Positions 61,642 to 64,000 of a stretch of DNA of 64,000 nucleotides are shown here, piece after piece. Every line of letters begins with the position of its first letter. Position 1 is the stretch's first letter. The notes below the pieces were generated by a model. It ran no database searches and had not been told where the DNA came from. It saw nothing but the letters and a program-made list of their open reading frames with translations. The position numbers and the translations under genes were made by a program. Location: positions 1,240,001-1,304,000 of the forward strand of contig NZ_CM001441.1 of NCBI RefSeq assembly GCF_000244895.1. The letters are read 5' to 3'. This DNA comes from Desulfosporosinus youngiae DSM 17734 (GTDB taxonomy: Bacteria > Bacillota > Desulfitobacteriia > Desulfitobacteriales > Desulfitobacteriaceae).

Positions 61642-64000
61642 ATGTATAGTATTGATATTAATGGTACAGTCCACACTGTACAAGAGGATAAAAACCTTCT
61701 GGATTTTTTGAGAGATGATTTACAGGTTACTTCACTGAAAAATGGGTGTGGAGAAGGAGCCTGCGGCGCTTGTATGCTTTTGGCCGATGGGAAGGCGATG
61801 CGTGCTTGTATATTGACAGTTGCTAAGGCTTCCGGTAAAAAGCTTCTGACCATTGAAGGTTTATCTGAGCACGAAAAGGAAGCTTATACTTGGGCATTTG
61901 CTGAAGCCGGCGCTGTTCAATGCGGTTTTTGTATACCTGGAATGATTATAAGTGCTAAAGCTTTACTGGATAAGAATCCGAACCCAACTGACCAAGAGAT
62001 TAAGCAGAGTATTCGCGGAAATATTTGCCGCTGCACAGGCTATATAAAAATTGAAAAAGGAATATTCTTAGCAGGACAAGTTTTACGAGGAGAAATTAAT
62101 CCCAAATCTCTACAGTCCGGGGCTGGAGTCGGCACCAGCATCCAACGTGTGGATGCCCGTGAAAAAGCCATGGGAACAGGACAATATGTGGATGATATGC
62201 ATGTGGATAATATGCTTCACGCTGCGGTCTTAAGGGCAAAATATCCCCGGGCTGTTCTCAAATCAGTGGATGTTTCCGAGGCTCGTGCTTATCCTGGTGT
62301 AGAAGCGGCTTTAACCGCGGAGGATATCCCGGCAGACCGCCATCATGGACATATTTTCCATGATTGGCCGACAATGGTTTCGATCGGAGAAGAGACAAGG
62401 TATGTAGGAGATGCTATTGCTATTGTTGCCGCTCAAACCAAAGAACAAGCCAGAGAAGCCGTTAAATTGATCAAAGTGGAGTATGAAGAGCTTAAACCGA
62501 TACTTAGCCCGACGGAAGCCCTTGAGGATCAGGCTCCCCGGATTCATGAGAAAGGGAATTTGTTGAGCGTAACTAAGATTAAGCGCGGGAATACTGAGGA
62601 AGCCCTGGCTAAATCCGCGCATGTGGTCACGAACCGCTATTCAACCCCCCCGACTGAACATGCCTTCATGGAACCGGAAAGTGCCTTAGCTATCCCTCAG
62701 GAAGACGGTGGAGTTACTGTTTATGTAGGGGATCAAAGTGTTTATGATGACCAGCATGGCATTATGGCAATGCTCGGTCTGCCTGAAGAAAAAGTCCGTA
62801 TAATCAGTAAGCTGGTAGGCGGCGGATTTGGCGGCAAAGAGGATTTAAGTGTCCAGCACCATGCGGCTCTGCTTGCTGTTAAAACCCAAAAACCTGTCAA
62901 GCTTACCTTCACGCGCCAGGAAAGTATCTTAGTTCATCCCAAGCGACATGCCATGGAATTGGAAGTTACCACCGGATGCGATGAAAAAGGAAAATTGACG
63001 GCTATGGTTGCCAGGATTGTCGCCGATACCGGAGCTTATGCTTCATTAGGCACGGCTGTTCTGCAGCGGGCATGCACCCATGCCAGCGGTCCTTATCAAA
63101 TCGACAATGTAGAGATTACCGGACTTTGTGTTTATACCAATAATCCACCGGCAGGTGCCTTTCGAGGTTTCGGTGTTCCCCAGTCCTCTTTTGCGGCTGA
63201 GACCAATATGGATCTCTTAGCTGAAAAGGTAGGAATTTCCCCATGGGAAATTCGCTACCTCAACGCCTTAGAACCAGGGATGGTAAATTCAACGGGTCAG
63301 ATTGCGGATGAAGGTACGGCAATCAAGGAAACATTACGGGCGGTTCGTGAAGTTTATGAGTCCCACCCTTATGCGGCAGGAATTGCTTGTGCTATGAAAA
63401 ACACCGGAATTGGGGTAGGTCTTCCGGATACGGGACGGGTAAAAATAAAAGTCTCCAATGGAAAAGCCTTAGTTCTCACGAGTGCAGCCTGTATCGGGCA
63501 GGGTTTTGCCACGATCGCAACTCAGATTGTCCATGAAGCCACTGGATTGCCACTGGAAGTGATTGAAGTTGGTGCGCCCGACACTTGTCTGACTCCAAAT
63601 TCCGGTACAACAACGGCTTCGCGCCAAACCATGTTCAGTGGTGAGGCTGTGCGCCAAGCAGCTCTAAAGTTACAACAAGCCATGCATGATTCCTCAATTG
63701 CGGACTTAGAAGGCCAGGAATTTTATGGAGAATATTTTGGGAAGACTGACCCCATGGATTCAGATAAGCCGAACCCGATTAGCCACGTTGCCTATAGCTA
63801 TGCGACACATGTTGTTTTACTCAATGAGCAGGGCATGGTTGAAAAGGTTGTGGCTGCTCATGATGTGGGAAGGGCTATTAACCCGAAAGTCATCGAGGGA
63901 CAGATTGAAGGCGGAGTATGCATGGGTTTGGGATATGCTTTGCGCGAGGATTTCCCTCTCGTTAATGGTGTGCCGGCGGTTAAGTATGCCAAATTAGGGC
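61642..64000 (+). CDS. Fused molybdenum hydroxylase (selenium-dependent xanthine dehydrogenase type), partial
   Basis: An uninterrupted frame of 786 codons runs off the window end. N-terminal about 155 residues carry both 2Fe-2S sites (CGEGACGAC, CGFCIPG...CRCTG), fused directly to a Mo-binding subunit starting GTSIQRVDAREKAMGTGQYV with KLVGGGFGGKEDLSVQHHAA and AFRGFGVPQ. This Fe-S/Mo fusion is the XdhD/selenium-dependent xanthine dehydrogenase type, distinct from the three-subunit enzyme at 34.1 kb. It lacks a FAD domain. Co-transcribed with the hydantoinase. The catalytic glutamate lies beyond the window. Confidence 0.93.
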   Translation, partial: MYSIDINGTVHTVQEDKNLLDFLRDDLQVTSLKNGCGEGACGACMLLADGKAMRACILTVAKASGKKLLTIEGLSEHEKEAYTWAFAEAGAVQCGFCIPGMIISAKALLDKNPNPTDQEIKQSIRGNICRCTGYIKIEKGIFLAGQVLRGEINPKSLQSGAGVGTSIQRVDAREKAMGTGQYVDDMHVDNMLHAAVLRAKYPRAVLKSVDVSEARAYPGVEAALTAEDIPADRHHGHIFHDWPTMVSIGEETRYVGDAIAIVAAQTKEQAREAVKLIKVEYEELKPILSPTEALEDQAPRIHEKGNLLSVTKIKRGNTEEALAKSAHVVTNRYSTPPTEHAFMEPESALAIPQEDGGVTVYVGDQSVYDDQHGIMAMLGLPEEKVRIISKLVGGGFGGKEDLSVQHHAALLAVKTQKPVKLTFTRQESILVHPKRHAMELEVTTGCDEKGKLTAMVARIVADTGAYASLGTAVLQRACTHASGPYQIDNVEITGLCVYTNNPPAGAFRGFGVPQSSFAAETNMDLLAEKVGISPWEIRYLNALEPGMVNSTGQIADEGTAIKETLRAVREVYESHPYAAGIACAMKNTGIGVGLPDTGRVKIKVSNGKALVLTSAACIGQGFATIATQIVHEATGLPLEVIEVGAPDTCLTPNSGTTTASRQTMFSGEAVRQAALKLQQAMHDSSIADLEGQEFYGEYFGKTDPMDSDKPNPISHVAYSYATHVVLLNEQGMVEKVVAAHDVGRAINPKVIEGQIEGGVCMGLGYALREDFPLVNGVPAVKYAKLG

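Noticed and set aside
1-64000. CRISPR arrays or rRNA genes
   Set aside because: No regularly spaced direct repeats and no rRNA sequence were seen on either strand.

Overview
The window looks like a chromosomal segment of an anaerobic, low-to-medium GC, spore-forming Clostridium-class Firmicute of the Desulfosporosinus/Desulfitobacterium type. This is inferred from strong GGAGG ribosome binding sites, frequent GTG/TTG starts, gene content (ATP-type PEP carboxykinase, cobalamin-riboswitch transporter, molybdenum hydroxylases, sigma-54 activators) and protein character. No 16S gene is present, so the genus is a guess.

Region 1 (1-16.4 kb) is ordinary chromosome: a flavodoxin-fold reductase, pckA, several small or hypothetical membrane proteins, a secreted SGNH hydrolase, a methyltransferase, a YjdF-type membrane protein, an Asp/Glu racemase, a MarR regulator with a palindromic operator, and TrmO. 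A cobalamin riboswitch plus terminator then precedes a three-gene ABC importer whose lipoprotein carries an extra FMN-binding domain.

Region 2 (about 15.8-31.4 kb) is an accessory region ending at a tRNA-Leu. It holds an RQC-minor DNA-binding protein, a UPF0175/DUF3368 toxin-antitoxin-like pair, a broken integrase and a decayed tailed-phage remnant (DnaC-like loader, ASCH protein, late regulator, HNH nuclease, broken terminase genes), with an inserted hicAB module. Inside it, 27.1-30.2 kb, is a compact cassette with the order and features of a filamentous phage (inovirus) morphogenesis module: coat-like 54-residue protein, terminator, secreted adsorption-like protein split by one TAG codon, small pVI-like membrane protein and a Zot ATPase. 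A filamentous phage module in a Gram-positive anaerobe is the most unusual thing here.

Region 3 (31.6-64 kb) is a large purine/urate catabolic island related to the E. coli ygeW-ygfU-xdh-ssnA cluster. It encodes a three-subunit xanthine dehydrogenase, YgfK, an NCS2 permease, a PreA-like ferredoxin-containing dehydrogenase, SsnA, a threonine-synthase-like PLP enzyme, a second PLP enzyme, an 8-oxoguanine-deaminase-like amidohydrolase, diaminopropionate ammonia-lyase (YgeX), YgeY, YgeW, carbamate kinase, a hydantoinase, and a fused molybdenum hydroxylase that runs off the end. The likely logic is purine import, deamination/oxidation to xanthine/urate, ring opening, then 2,3-diaminopropionate to pyruvate and ammonia, with carbamoyl phosphate giving ATP through carbamate kinase. 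Two paralogous sigma-54 activators are encoded in the island, and four clean -24/-12 promoters are visible, three of them with nearby palindromic candidate activator sites.

The island also carries a roughly 295-bp structured repeat in two main copies. One copy is split by a 1.94-kb IS110-family element whose insertion point can be read exactly by comparison with the intact copy (CT core). The repeat may be a stand-alone HEARO/omega-RNA-type element, which is a hypothesis.
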